Below the pieces are notes generated by a model. That model was not told the DNA's origin, made no database searches, and saw only the letters and a program-made list of their open reading frames with translations. Of a DNA stretch of 64,000 nt, positions 37,834 to 47,498 are shown piece by piece; the stretch's first letter is position 1; the number at the start of each line of letters is the position of its first letter. The position numbers and the translations under genes are program-made. The stretch lies in contig NZ_PQCF01000032.1 of assembly GCF_002964765.1 (NCBI RefSeq), positions 186,001 to 250,000 on the forward strand, read 5' to 3'. Source of the DNA: Pseudoalteromonas sp. T1lg88. GTDB taxonomy: Bacteria > Pseudomonadota > Gammaproteobacteria > Enterobacterales > Alteromonadaceae.

Positions 37834-39010
37834 CCTATTTTTTATCTTGCTGCTAAGCCTGTGTGGGAGTATGAGTCAAAGCCCCGCACTGGTGCAGTAT
37901 CAGGCGCAAAATAATGCCGCCGCCGCCACCTTTTGGTTTTATCACAGCCCAACACAACTAAGCTATCGGCATTACAGCGAAGCCGTATTGCGCCGCCTAG
38001 CTACAGACGGCGCACCTCAGGCCCAGCTATTACTGGCCCAACACCTGCTGAAAAAAAATGACTTTGATGGTGCCCGTTTATACTGGCAGCAGGCCTTAGC
38101 TGCTAAAGGCGAGCAGCGCCCAGCGGCGCAACTTTGGCAACAACTGGCCGAGACGCTGGCGCAGCAAGGGCATTGGCAGGTGCTGGCCGAGATAGGCCGC
38201 GTTTATCCTTTACCCGATGAGCTTGAATATCGGCGGCGCTTTCACCTGGGCTTAAAGGTGGGCGTCGAGGGCCATGATGTCGCAAAAAGTTTGGGCTTTG
38301 GCACAAATTTGCGGCAAATCCAGGCGCAATCCTGTCGCTATAATCTGCTGTTGCTCGGCGACAGCCTGGCGGCCATGGATAAGCTGCAGCAGTTGCGCCG
38401 CAGATATCAGGCCAAGCCTGAACCTGGTACCGGATTGTTATGCCTGTCCGAGCCTCACTATTTGGGTGATACCCTAAACTGCCAAGGCACAAGTGACAGT
38501 TTTAGTCGCTGTGACTGGCAGCCTTTGGCGCAAACGCCGGAGCAAGTGCCAGCGGGTTTTGATTTTATCGTGATGATGACAGACGGCGGGCTGGCCAATG
38601 TTCAAGGCGGTATTATGCAGTTGGGAGTGAATGCACCCTATCATGTGTTTATCCATGAGCTCTTGCACTTTAGCGGCTTTACCGATGAGTATCCGGCACC
38701 TAAGGAGCAGCAGGGGGCCTGTGAGCAACAAGGGCAGCTCTATGCCAATCTTGTGGTTGGCGACAGAGCGCCGCCAGGCTGGGCGCCCAGTGCCTATTGT
38801 GACAATGGCCGTGGCTATAAACCCAGCATTGGGCAAAGCCTGATGGAGCAATCGGAAGTTGGGGTGACGCCCCTATACAGAAACTTGTGGTTGGCCGAGC
38901 TGGCAAGGCCGAAACAGCATATTCGTTTTGCCGATTTATTCTACCGCTTAAGTGGCGAAACCCAGTGGCGTGAATATCGTCGTGCCCTGAATAATAAAAA
39001 TGACGCTTAA
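37823..39010 (+). CDS. Secreted HExxH metallopeptidase-like protein, coupled to nlpI
   Basis: The 395-residue product starts at GTG 37823 and overlaps nlpI by 11 bases, so translation is coupled. It has a signal peptide (RTSLFFILLLSLCGS, about 1-18), a helical N-terminal part (about 45-130) like Sel1/TPR repeats (AQLLLAQHLLKKNDFDGA), and a C-terminal zinc site HELLHFSGFTDEY at 278-290 (His278, Glu279, His282; Asp or Glu as third ligand). It has several Cys (near 176, 210, 220, 230) fit for disulfides in the periplasm. I do not recognise the family. Its position suggests an NlpI-assisted periplasmic protease acting on cell-wall or envelope proteins; that is inference. Alternative: an inactive relative with a structural role. 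Confidence 0.75.
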   Translation: MRTSLFFILLLSLCGSMSQSPALVQYQAQNNAAAATFWFYHSPTQLSYRHYSEAVLRRLATDGAPQAQLLLAQHLLKKNDFDGARLYWQQALAAKGEQRPAAQLWQQLAETLAQQGHWQVLAEIGRVYPLPDELEYRRRFHLGLKVGVEGHDVAKSLGFGTNLRQIQAQSCRYNLLLLGDSLAAMDKLQQLRRRYQAKPEPGTGLLCLSEPHYLGDTLNCQGTSDSFSRCDWQPLAQTPEQVPAGFDFIVMMTDGGLANVQGGIMQLGVNAPYHVFIHELLHFSGFTDEYPAPKEQQGACEQQGQLYANLVVGDRAPPGWAPSAYCDNGRGYKPSIGQSLMEQSEVGVTPLYRNLWLAELARPKQHIRFADLFYRLSGETQWREYRRALNNKNDA

Positions 39011-39287
39011 CCATGGCACATTGGCCAGGTCACATAAGGCAGAGGTCCGGATTTTTGTTAGCTAGGTTAGTAGGGTGTTAACCGCCGCCTAAGATTTAGC
39101 CGAATAGGAAGGGCGAGTCTAGACAAAGGCAGGGCTGCCCAGTATAACTGATTAATTATCAATATTTATTTGGCGCTGAACTAATCTTAGTATTGACGCT
39201 TTCGGTGTCCCAAGCGCCCGCCCTTGTGGGGTCAAAAATAACAGTTTTACCAAGGTTTTTGGTAACAAAAGTAAAGGTTTTTAAACT
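39011..39287. other. Intergenic region before the mrp operon
   Basis: No gene is seen in these 277 bases. It must hold the mrp operon promoter; a TTGAC at about 39192 is a possible -35 element without a clear -10. A small hairpin (ACCAA/TTGGT) lies just before the start of mrpA. Confidence 0.4.
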
Positions 39288-42080
39288 ATGACATTGCTGT
39301 GGATACCCTTGTTATCCTTGTTAGGCAGTTTACTTGCGAGCTTTACCGGCAAACTATCGCGCAATCAAAGCGCCGCCGTGACCGCAATTATGCCTTTAAT
39401 CTGCCTGGTGCTGGTGCTCAGCATGGCACCGCAGGTATTGGCCGGCGAAACACTCTACGCCAGCCTACCTTGGATACCTGAATTAGGGGTGAATTTATCC
39501 TTTCGCTTAGACGGTTTAAGCCTGTTGTTTTGTATCCTGATCTTGGGAATTGGCCTGCTGATCATTCTTTATGCGCGCTATTATTTGAGCGCCAACGACT
39601 CCATGCCCAAGCTTTACGCTTATTTAATGCTGTTTATGACCGCCATGCTCGGCATAGTGACGGCAAACAACATTATTCAAATGTGGTTCTTTTGGGAGCT
39701 CACCAGTGTTAGCTCTTTCTTACTGATCAGCTATTGGTGGTATAACCCCGAGGCGCGTAAGGGCGCACGTATGGCGCTGGCCATTACCGGTGCCGGTGGT
39801 CTGGCTTTGCTGGCAGGCCTTGTGCTGTTGGGGCAACTGGTGGGCAGCTATGAGCTGGATGTGATCTTGCAAAGCGGCGAGCTGGTAAAAAGCTCTAAGT
39901 GGTATCCGCTTATTTTGGTACTGATTTTACTGGGCGCTTTTACCAAGTCGGCGCAGTTTCCGTTTCATTTCTGGCTGCCTCATGCCATGTCGGCACCGAC
40001 CCCGGTCAGTGCTTATCTGCATTCGGCGACCATGGTTAAAGCCGGCATCTTCCTGCTGGCACGTTTCTATCCTGCCTTAGCGGGCACCGAGCTGTGGTTC
40101 ATTATCGTTGGTGTCACCGGCTTAACCACCTTGTTGGTGGGCGCTTACATTGCCTTGTTTAAGCACGACCTAAAGGGCTTGTTGGCCTATTCAACCATCA
40201 GTCACTTAGGTTTGATCACCTTGCTATTGGGTTTGGATACTCAGTTGGCAACCGTGGCGGCGATTTTCCATATTATCAACCATGCCACTTTTAAGGCCTC
40301 CTTGTTTATGGCCACGGGTATTATCGACCATGAAACCGGCACCCGGGATATGCGCAAGCTCAACGGTATGTGGCGCTATATGCCTTATACGGCGACCTTG
40401 GCCATGGTGGCGGCGGCATCCATGGCCGGGGTACCGCTACTGAACGGCTTCTTATCGAAAGAAATGTTTTTTGCCGAGACCCTGCACCAGCAGATGCTTG
40501 GCTCCATGTCCTGGTTAATTCCAGTGTTGGCGACCGTGGCCGGTGCCTTGTCGGTGGCCTATTCGGCACGCTTTATCCATGATGTATTCTTCAATGGTGA
40601 ACCAAAGGATCTGCCCAAGCAGCCGCATGAGGCGCCGCGCTATATGCGTGTGCCCATCGAAATTTTGGTGGCCCTGTGTGTCTTGGTTGGTTTATTCCCG
40701 GCATTTGTGGTGGATCCGCTACTAACCGCGGCCTCTCATGCTGTGCTTGGTGCCGAGGCACCTGATTATCATCTGGCCATCTGGCACGGCTTTAACCTGC
40801 CGCTATTGATGAGTGGGGTGGCGGTGGCCGGCGGTCTGTTTATTTATTCACAGCGTAAATACCTGTTCCAGTTCCAGGCCTCTTTACCAAATGTGAGCGC
40901 CAAAAAAGCCTTCGATGCCAGCATTCACAAGGTGGTGGTGTGGTCACGGGAGCAAATCCTGCGCATAGAAAATGGCTCCTTGCAGCGTTATATCTTTATT
41001 CTTTTGCTCTCTACCTTGGTAGTGGCGGGCTTGCCCCTGTTTGAAATGCATACCCTGGCCGGGGCAACCGGGCTGAGTGAGATTGATGCCCATAATGCCA
41101 TTGGTGCGGCGCTGCTGATGATAGGCACTCTGGCTACCTTGGTGTGGCATCGCTCGCGGATGATAGCCCTGATCCTGGTTTCCGTGGTGGGCTTGATGAC
41201 CTCAGTGGTCTTTACCCGTTTCTCGGCGCCGGATTTGGCCTTGACCCAGCTTACCGTGGAAGTAGTAACAGTGATGTTACTGATGCTGGCGCTCTTTTTC
41301 TTGCCGCAGCGCACCCCTAAGGAGTCGAGCTCACTTCGCATCTTGCGCGATTTAGGCATCAGTAGTGCCATAGGTATTGTCGTTGGCAGTATCTGTTATG
41401 CGCTGTTGACGCGTCCGCAGGAGAGTATTTCACAGTTCTTTATCGGCAACGCCAAAACCGGCGGTGGCGGCACAAACGTGGTTAACGTGATCCTCGTGGA
41501 CTTCCGTGGTTTCGATACCCTGGGTGAAATCACTGTGCTGGGCATAGCGGCATTGGGTATTTACAAGCTGCTGCTGAATCTGCCGTTATTTATGCCATCT
41601 TCTGACAGTGAAGGGCGTCCTTGGGCGCGCGAACGTCACCCTCTGCTGCTTGCGAGCATTTCACAAAGTTTGTTACCGCTGGCGATCATGGTGTCCGTGT
41701 ATATCTTCCTGCGCGGCCATAACCTGCCTGGCGGTGGCTTTATTGCCGGCCTGGTGACCTCCATTGCCTTTATTTTGCAATACATGGCCAATGGCTCTAA
41801 TTGGATCCGCGCCCGCATGGATATTAACTACCGCAAGGTGATTGCTTCGGGCTTGGCTATCGCCACCTTGAGCGGCCTGGGTAGCTGGCTGTTTGGCCGT
41901 AACTTCTTAACCAGCTGGTTTGATTATTTCGATATCCCCTTGGTGGGCAAAACCGAATTGGCCAGCGCCATGATATTTGATTTAGGTGTGTATTTAACCG
42001 TGGTAGGCGCAACATTAATGATCCTTGCCAGTCTTGGTAAATTGACGGCAGAAACCCCGAAAGAAAAGGTTAATCTCTAA
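39288..42080 (+). CDS. mrpA: Mrp/Mnh Na+(or K+)/H+ antiporter subunit A, fused with MrpB
   Basis: The 930-residue inner-membrane protein has the NuoL-like proton-channel part (about 20-490, with Lys/Glu-bearing helices such as [14 protein letters not shown]), the MrpA C-terminal extension, and a MrpB domain at about 790-930. Fusion of A and B is the group 2 Mrp arrangement. Together with C-G it forms a complex that exchanges Na+ for H+ and helps growth at high salt and alkaline pH. ATG at 39288 follows AAAGG. The stop overlaps the next start as TAATG. Confidence 0.93.
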   Translation: MTLLWIPLLSLLGSLLASFTGKLSRNQSAAVTAIMPLICLVLVLSMAPQVLAGETLYASLPWIPELGVNLSFRLDGLSLLFCILILGIGLLIILYARYYLSANDSMPKLYAYLMLFMTAMLGIVTANNIIQMWFFWELTSVSSFLLISYWWYNPEARKGARMALAITGAGGLALLAGLVLLGQLVGSYELDVILQSGELVKSSKWYPLILVLILLGAFTKSAQFPFHFWLPHAMSAPTPVSAYLHSATMVKAGIFLLARFYPALAGTELWFIIVGVTGLTTLLVGAYIALFKHDLKGLLAYSTISHLGLITLLLGLDTQLATVAAIFHIINHATFKASLFMATGIIDHETGTRDMRKLNGMWRYMPYTATLAMVAAASMAGVPLLNGFLSKEMFFAETLHQQMLGSMSWLIPVLATVAGALSVAYSARFIHDVFFNGEPKDLPKQPHEAPRYMRVPIEILVALCVLVGLFPAFVVDPLLTAASHAVLGAEAPDYHLAIWHGFNLPLLMSGVAVAGGLFIYSQRKYLFQFQASLPNVSAKKAFDASIHKVVVWSREQILRIENGSLQRYIFILLLSTLVVAGLPLFEMHTLAGATGLSEIDAHNAIGAALLMIGTLATLVWHRSRMIALILVSVVGLMTSVVFTRFSAPDLALTQLTVEVVTVMLLMLALFFLPQRTPKESSSLRILRDLGISSAIGIVVGSICYALLTRPQESISQFFIGNAKTGGGGTNVVNVILVDFRGFDTLGEITVLGIAALGIYKLLLNLPLFMPSSDSEGRPWARERHPLLLASISQSLLPLAIMVSVYIFLRGHNLPGGGFIAGLVTSIAFILQYMANGSNWIRARMDINYRKVIASGLAIATLSGLGSWLFGRNFLTSWFDYFDIPLVGKTELASAMIFDLGVYLTVVGATLMILASLGKLTAETPKEKVNL

Positions 42081-42430
42081 TGGAACTCTTATATGCAAGT
42101 TGTGTGGGTCTGTTAGTGGCCAGTGGCATTTATCTGATTTTGCGCGCCCGTACCTTTCCCGTGGTGTTGGGGTTGACCATGCTCTCTTACGCGGTCAATT
42201 TATTCCTGTTTTCATCGGGTCGGTTGAAAATCAACCAGGCACCGGTGCTAGGGCAGTCGGCCAGCTATGCCGATCCACTGCCGCAGGCTCTGGTATTAAC
42301 CGCCATAGTGATTGGTTTTGCAATGACCGCTTTTGTGGTGATCCTTGCCATTCGTGGTCGTGCCGACCTGGGTAATGACCACGTTGATGGTCAGCCGCGC
42401 GCTACCCGTGCCACTAAGGGGTCGAAATAA
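42080..42430 (+). CDS. mrpC: Mrp antiporter subunit C
   Basis: The 116-residue subunit is NuoK-like, with three TM helices and the Mrp C pattern (GIYLILRARTFPVVLGLTML and ADPLPQALVLTAIVIGFA). The start ATG overlaps the mrpA stop, and its stop is directly followed by mrpD. It is part of the proton-path subunits in the Mrp complex. Confidence 0.93.
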   Translation: MELLYASCVGLLVASGIYLILRARTFPVVLGLTMLSYAVNLFLFSSGRLKINQAPVLGQSASYADPLPQALVLTAIVIGFAMTAFVVILAIRGRADLGNDHVDGQPRATRATKGSK

Positions 42431-43953
42431 ATGCAGCATTTGATCACCTTACCCGTATTATTGCCGCTGTTGGCGGGCATCATTCTGTTGCTGCCGCCAT
42501 GCGGTAAAAGCCTGGTATTAAGACGTTGGGTGGCCTCTTTTATGGCCTTGGCGACCCTGGTCGCATCAGGTTTCTTGTTAAGCACCATCTTAAGCGGTGG
42601 CCCCGTGGTTTACGCTATCGGCGAATGGCAGCCGCCCTTTGGTATCGTCTTATATGCAGACCCTCTGGCTGTGGCTCTGTGTATTTTGACCAGCTTTTTG
42701 TCCCTGGTGACCATAGTGTATGCCAGCCGTGGCGATGACAAAGCGGGAAGCTTTTATCATCCCTTGGCGCATTTCCTGCTGATGGGTGTAAATGGTGCCT
42801 TCTTAACTGGCGACCTGTTTAACCTGTTTGTATTTTTTGAGGTGCTGTTGATCGCCTCCTACGCGCTCTTGATGCACAAAAAAGACAAGCACACCACCAA
42901 GGCGGCGCTGCATTATGTGATTTTAAACCTGGTCGGCTCGAGTATTTTCCTGATTGCCCTGGGTGTACTTTACGGCGTGCTGGGCACCTTGAATATGGCC
43001 GATATGGCCCTTAAGGTAGCGCTGTTGCAGGGTGATGATATCTATCTTGCGAAAATTGGCGGCCTGTTATTGCTTATCGTCTTTGCCCTTAAGGCGGCCT
43101 TGCTGCCCTTGCATTTATGGCTGCCGGCCACCTATGGTCGCGCCATGCCGGTAATTGCCGCACAATTTGCGATCATGACCAAGGTTGGGGTGTACGCCAT
43201 CATGCGTGTATTCACCATGATCTTTGGCGAGCAGGCGGGGGAGCTAAGCGGCATCGCCAGCACCTGGCTGTGGCCACTGGCCCTGGTGACCTTGGTCGTG
43301 GGTGCGGTGGGCGGCTGGCGGCGGAAGACTTGCGCCGTCTTAGTGCCAACCTGGTGATTGTTTCTGTCGGTACCCTGATAGCCATGGTGGCGCTTAATGA
43401 AGAGCAGGCCACGGCGGTGGCCATCTATTATATGATTCATTCGACCATAGCCTGCGCCGCCATGTTCCTGGTTGCCGATATGATAGCCCTGCAGCGGGGC
43501 AAGGTGCAGGACCGACTGGTTAATAGCCGCGGTGTGGCTCAGCCCAAATTGTTAGGAATCTGCTTTGTGGTTGCCGCCATCGCCCTGGCCGGTCTACCGC
43601 CCTTATCCGGCTTTGTCGCCAAGCTGTGGTTGCTTGATGCTTCTTTTGGCGCCGAGGTGGCCTGGGTATTTTGGCCTATTTATCTGCTTGCCAGTTTAGC
43701 CACCCTGGTGGCGCTGTCGCGCGCCGGTACCAGTTTGTTCTGGCACGATCATCCCAATCAGGATGAGCAGTTTGAAGATAACGTCTATGCCGGTAAACGT
43801 CGCACCTGGGCTCTGGTGCTGATTCTTACGGTGCCGCTAATGATGACTGTGTTTGCCGCACCGCTGAGTGAGATAAGCAATCAAGCCGCGGCCATACTGC
43901 ATAATTCTCAGGTGGCCATAGACACAGTATTTGCCTTGGCTAAGGAGCAATAA
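42431..43953 (+). pseudogene. mrpD: Mrp antiporter subunit D, split by a frameshift
   Basis: MrpD is the second NuoM/NuoN-like proton-channel subunit, of about 500 residues. Here the frame from ATG 42431 reads well to about residue 293 (VTLVVGAVGGW), then goes wrong; the other frame continues with LAAEDLRRLSANLVIVSVGT to the stop at 43953. The span is 1523 bases, one short of 508 codons, so one base is missing near 43310-43316 (GGCGGCTGG would read GGCG-x-GCTGG). Both parts match MrpD. All other mrp genes look intact, and a complex without D should not work, so a sequencing or assembly error is a real option. No slippery heptamer is present. Confidence 0.85.
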
Positions 43954-43954
43954 G

Positions 43955-44491
43955 ATGCGCTTACATGCTCGTTATAAGTGGTTGCCAACGCCATTTCGCA
44001 GTGTTTTATTATTTATCGTGTGGTTGCTGTTAAACAACAGTGTTTCCGCCGGTCACCTGATCCTTGGCGCCGTACTGGCCATAGCCATTCCCTTGGTGAT
44101 AGCGCCGTTTCGCACCGCTCAGCCGCTGATTTTACGTCCGGGTTTGGCAACCAAGCAGGTGTTTATCGTACTTTGGGACATCATTACCGCTAATGTCGAA
44201 GTGGCCTTTAAGATCCTGGCTCCGACCAAGCGTTTGCGCCCGGGTTTTATCAAAGTGCCCCTGGACTTACAGCATGAGTTGCCCATTACCATCTTGGCCA
44301 GCACAGTGTCGCTTACGCCGGGTACCGTTAGTGCCGAGGTGTATCCCATCCCTGAGTCCTTACCCAAGGGCGAGGTGCCGACGCAGCGCTTTTTACTTAT
44401 TCATGTGCTGGATCTGGATGATGAGCAGGCCCTGATAGATACCATTAAGCGTCGCTACGAAGCGCCCCTTAAGGAGATTTTCCAATGCTAG
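43955..44491 (+). CDS. mrpE: Mrp antiporter subunit E
   Basis: The 178-residue subunit has two or three TM helices near the N-terminus and a cytoplasmic part with LASTVSLTPGTVSAEV, typical of MrpE. I start it at ATG 43955, one base after the mrpD stop, because the open frame upstream overlaps mrpD. It ends 7 bases inside mrpF. Confidence 0.93.
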   Translation: MRLHARYKWLPTPFRSVLLFIVWLLLNNSVSAGHLILGAVLAIAIPLVIAPFRTAQPLILRPGLATKQVFIVLWDIITANVEVAFKILAPTKRLRPGFIKVPLDLQHELPITILASTVSLTPGTVSAEVYPIPESLPKGEVPTQRFLLIHVLDLDDEQALIDTIKRRYEAPLKEIFQC

Positions 44492-44754
44492 AAAATGTAT
44501 TACTGATGGTCTTTGCCATGATCGGCATCTCTTTGATGCTTAATCTTTGGCGCTTGATAGTCGGCCCTTCGGTGCCCGACAGAATTTTGGCCTTGGATAC
44601 CATGTATATCAACACCATAGCCCTTATCATTCTCTATGGTATCGGCATGCAAACGCAGATTTATTTTGAGGCGGCGTTGCTTATTGCCATGTTGGGTTTT
44701 GTCAGCACGGTGGCGGTCTGTAAGTACCTGCTGCGCGGCGATATTATTGAATAG
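44485..44754 (+). CDS. mrpF: Mrp antiporter subunit F
   Basis: The 89-residue subunit has three TM helices and the GPSVPDRILALDTM motif of MrpF. Its ATG at 44485 overlaps the end of mrpE by 7 bases. It is followed by mrpG. Confidence 0.93.
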   Translation: MLENVLLMVFAMIGISLMLNLWRLIVGPSVPDRILALDTMYINTIALIILYGIGMQTQIYFEAALLIAMLGFVSTVAVCKYLLRGDIIE

Positions 44755-44762
44755 GAGCGGCT

Positions 44763-45092
44763 ATGACTGAATGGCTAATTTCGGCATTATTAATAGCCGG
44801 CGGACTTTTTATCTTAATCGGCTCCATTGGTTTGGTGAAAATGCCGGACTTTTTTATGCGCCTGCATGGGCCGACTAAGGCCACCACCTTAGGTATGGCC
44901 TTGCTGCTGATAGCCGCCAACGTGTTCTTCAGCGTAGAAAATGGGGTGATTAATATCAAAGAAATTCTGATCTCCATCTTCTTATTGATCACCGCGCCCA
45001 TCACTGGCTATATGCTGATCAAATCCGCTATCCATCATGAACTCAAGGCGAAGGATGGCACCAAGGGCATGGATAATATCGAGGACGATTAA
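44763..45092 (+). CDS. mrpG: Mrp antiporter subunit G
   Basis: The 109-residue subunit has three TM helices, with GSIGLVKMPDFFMRLHGPTK as in MrpG. ATG at 44763 follows AGGAG. It is the last gene of the six-gene mrp operon and is followed by a REP-like repeat. Confidence 0.93.
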   Translation: MTEWLISALLIAGGLFILIGSIGLVKMPDFFMRLHGPTKATTLGMALLLIAANVFFSVENGVINIKEILISIFLLITAPITGYMLIKSAIHHELKAKDGTKGMDNIEDD

Positions 45093-45095
45093 ACC

Positions 45096-45171
45096 TTGTA
45101 GGTCGGGATTTTATCCCGACACAGCTCCCCCCAAAAAAAATCCTATCTCGGCGCAAAGCTGCGACCCACAA
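45096..45171. repeat. REP/BIME-like element
   Basis: The element begins TTGTAGGTCG and ends GCGACCCACAA, a near-perfect outer inverted repeat, and includes the strong hairpin GTCGGGATTTTATCCCGAC at 45102-45120. It lies 4 bases after the mrpG stop and may also stabilise or end the mrp mRNA. Confidence 0.6.
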
Positions 45172-45187
45172 CCCGATAAGATGTTTA

Positions 45188-45230
45188 CATTAAAAGTGTC
45201 CGCTGCGGACACTTTTAATGTCCGCGGACA
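45188..45230. promoter_or_regulatory. Overlapping palindromes, candidate activator sites of the ABC exporter operon
   Basis: A perfect palindrome runs 45188-45220 (16-base arms ending GTGTCCGC / GCGGACAC around one T). A second perfect palindrome, TGTCCGCGGACA, lies at 45219-45230. They share TGTCCGC/GCGGACA half-sites, as expected of tandem sites for a dimeric regulator, and lie about 65-110 bases before a sigma-54-like promoter, the place of an NtrC-type enhancer. The first could also act as a terminator of mrp transcripts. The likely binder is the regulator at 50342-51667. Confidence 0.6.
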
Positions 45231-45296
45231 AACGCCAAACTCCATCAGTTAAAATTAAAATTCAATAAAAACAAGTAGATAAGTTTTTTATCATGT

Positions 45297-45312
45297 TGGC
45301 ATGCTTCTCGTA
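45297..45312 (+). promoter_or_regulatory. Candidate sigma-54 (-24/-12) promoter
   Basis: TGGCATGCTTCTCGTA matches TGGCACGNNNNTTGCA at 9 of 12 fixed positions; the -24 GG is exact and the -12 keeps G but has T for C. The next start codon, at 45349, lies about 37 bases downstream, a normal leader length. It suits the downstream sigma-54 regulator with GAFTGA motif. Confidence 0.5.
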
Positions 45313-45348
45313 ACTAATAAACCAATTAGAAAACATACGGATAGCAGC

Positions 45349-45465
45349 ATGTTGATCACTACCTTAGTCTTTTTTACCTCGCCACTGTTGATGCTAGTGG
45401 CGGCATTTATTATCGGTTTAGTAAAAACGCCATACCTCACTAACCAAGGTGAGGCGTTACTATGA
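45349..45465 (+). CDS. Small single-span membrane peptide, first gene of the exporter operon
   Basis: This 38-residue ORF reads MLITTLVFFTSPLLML and then VAAFIIGLVKTP..., one TM helix of about residues 3-26 with a short polar tail (TNQGEALL). Its stop TGA overlaps the ATG of the adaptor gene as ATGA, a strong sign of translational coupling. A GGA lies about 6-7 bases before its ATG. I know no family for it. It may help assemble or sense the state of the exporter. Coding status is inferred from the coupling and from hydrophobicity. Confidence 0.55.
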   Translation: MLITTLVFFTSPLLMLVAAFIIGLVKTPYLTNQGEALL

Positions 45466-46721
45466 TCCGCGATACTCAGGGACAAGATATTCAACTAGCT
45501 GCCACAAAAAGTTACCGCAAATATTGGCTTGGAGCGGCGAGTGTCGCCTTGGTTGCGGCCTTGGCCGCTTACAGCTTGAGCGCCAGTAACGGCGGCACCG
45601 AGCTATCACTGAATCGAGACGCGGTGAAAACTGCAGCCGTGGTCCGTGGCGACCTGGTTCGCGATATCGCCACCACAGGGTTTATTGTGGCCGCCAATGC
45701 GCCGCAAATCTACAGCCCGTCCAAGGGTTATGTGCAGCTACTGGTCAACCCAGGCGATGAAGTGGCAAAGAACCAAACCATAGCTAAGGTGCACAGCCCG
45801 GAACTGACTAACGAACTTAAACAACAAGAATCAGAGCTGCAGCGCCTGAGCGATGAGCTGTCACGCAAGGAATTGCAGATCCGTCGCGACAAGTTGGCGC
45901 TGGCTCAAACCTTAGATATGGCCACGGTCACCCTGAATGCCGCGGAGCGTGAGCACCGTCGGGCGCTGTTATCTATCAAGGATAATCTTATCAGCCAAAT
46001 CGACATGGAGCAGGCTCAGGACGACCTGGCGCGTGCTAAGTTGGCCTACAAACACGCTCAACAAGAAGTCGAAATCGGTAAAGACACCCTGGCATTCGAG
46101 CTTAAATCGGCGCAGGGGGATGTGACGCGCCAACAACTGGTGGTGGATGAACTAAACCGCCGTGTTAACGAGTTGCAGATAGTTGCCCCCGTTGCCGGGG
46201 TGGTAGGTAACTGGCTGGTCCAACAGCAGGCAGCGGTGTCGCCAAGCGAAGCACTGATGACACTCGTTGACCTGAGCGCTTTCGAAGCCGAGCTGCAGGT
46301 GCCGGAAAGCTATGCCAATGAACTGGGGCTGGGCCTGGAGGTTGAGCTTAAAATTGCCGACAACCGTGTGGTCGGCACCTTGTCGTCCATCTCGCCGGAA
46401 GTGAAAGAACGCCAAGTCAGTGCCCGGGTGCGCTTCGATCAATCGCAATTTGACAAAATTCGTCAGAATCAGCGCTTATCGGCACGCATCCTATTAGAAA
46501 ACAGAGAAAACGTATTGATGGTGCGCCGCGGGGCCTTTATGAACGAGGGCGGCTTGATAGCCTATCGAGTCAATGGCGATGTTGCCGAGCGCATTCAAAT
46601 TCAAACCGGAGCGACCAGCGTAGCCAATGTGGAGCTCACCGCCGGCGTCGCCGAAGGCGATACCCTGGTGGTATCAAACTATGACTCATTTAAGCAGGCC
46701 GAGCGCGTTTTACTGCGCTAA
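45462..46721 (+). CDS. Periplasmic adaptor (HlyD/MacA-like) of an ABC exporter
   Basis: The 419-residue protein has an N-terminal TM helix (about 24-41), a biotinyl-lipoyl half near 65-100, a coiled-coil hairpin of about 105-215 (QQESELQRLSDELSRKELQI), the second lipoyl half at about 227-255, and the beta-barrel and membrane-proximal domains. It would link the inner-membrane ABC parts to an outer-membrane channel; no TolC gene is in the window. Its start overlaps the small peptide gene. The ATPase gene follows 29 bases later. Confidence 0.88.
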   Translation: MIRDTQGQDIQLAATKSYRKYWLGAASVALVAALAAYSLSASNGGTELSLNRDAVKTAAVVRGDLVRDIATTGFIVAANAPQIYSPSKGYVQLLVNPGDEVAKNQTIAKVHSPELTNELKQQESELQRLSDELSRKELQIRRDKLALAQTLDMATVTLNAAEREHRRALLSIKDNLISQIDMEQAQDDLARAKLAYKHAQQEVEIGKDTLAFELKSAQGDVTRQQLVVDELNRRVNELQIVAPVAGVVGNWLVQQQAAVSPSEALMTLVDLSAFEAELQVPESYANELGLGLEVELKIADNRVVGTLSSISPEVKERQVSARVRFDQSQFDKIRQNQRLSARILLENRENVLMVRRGAFMNEGGLIAYRVNGDVAERIQIQTGATSVANVELTAGVAEGDTLVVSNYDSFKQAERVLLR

Positions 46722-46750
46722 CTCCAGCTCAACATCAGAGGAAGAATACA

Positions 46751-47497
46751 ATGATTAAAATGAATAACATCAACAAGGTATACCAAACGGAAATGGTGCA
46801 GACGCATGCGCTACGCGACTTTAATCTCGAGGTGGAGCAGGGCGAGTTTATCGCCGTCACCGGCCCAAGCGGCAGCGGTAAAACCACCTTTTTAAACATT
46901 GCCGGCATGCTGGAGCCCTTCTCAAGTGGCACCTATGAGCTCGATGGTATCGATGTCGGCAAGCTCAACGACAATCAGCGTGCCGATCTGCGTAACCAAA
47001 AAATCGGCTTTATCTTTCAGGGCTTTAACCTTATTCCCGACTTGAATCTGTATGAGAACGTGGAAGTGCCGTTGCGCTATCGTGGCATTAAATCGGCGGA
47101 GCGTAAGAAGCGCATCGAACGCTGCCTGGAGCTGGTAGGCCTGGGCGCCCGAGCCAAACACCTGCCGCAGCAGCTTTCCGGCGGTCAGCAGCAGCGGGTG
47201 GCCATCGCCCGAGCCTTGGCCGGTGAGCCGCGTTTTTTACTCGCCGATGAGCCCACCGGTAACCTGGATAGCCTAATGGCCCGCCAAGTGATGGAAATCC
47301 TCGAAGAAATTAATCGCGAAGGCGCTACCATAGTCATGGTGACTCACGATCCTGAGCTTGCTCGTCGCGCACCGCGCAATATTCAGGTGGTTGACGGTCA
47401 ACTGGCCGACTTCAGTCTGTATCAGGGTGCGCCCAATAAACAACAGACGGCGGGTGACATCGCCGCACGCGCAGCCGCACGCGCAGCGGAGGCCTAA
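46751..47497 (+). CDS. ABC transporter ATP-binding protein (MacB/LolD type)
   Basis: The 248-residue ATPase has Walker A GPSGSGKTT, the signature LSGGQQQR, Walker B LLADEPTGNLDS and the H-loop VTHD. It belongs to the MacB/LolD/FtsE family and works with two FtsX-like permeases. The start ATG at 46751 has AGAGGAA in front. The next gene starts 1 base after its stop. The last 25 residues are Ala-rich and variable. Confidence 0.92.
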   Translation: MIKMNNINKVYQTEMVQTHALRDFNLEVEQGEFIAVTGPSGSGKTTFLNIAGMLEPFSSGTYELDGIDVGKLNDNQRADLRNQKIGFIFQGFNLIPDLNLYENVEVPLRYRGIKSAERKKRIERCLELVGLGARAKHLPQQLSGGQQQRVAIARALAGEPRFLLADEPTGNLDSLMARQVMEILEEINREGATIVMVTHDPELARRAPRNIQVVDGQLADFSLYQGAPNKQQTAGDIAARAAARAAEA

Positions 47498-47498
47498 T

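Noticed and set aside
43305..43320. Programmed frameshift in mrpD
   Set aside because: The site is GGCGGCTGGCGG-type sequence, without a slippery heptamer, and MrpD is not known to need frameshifting.
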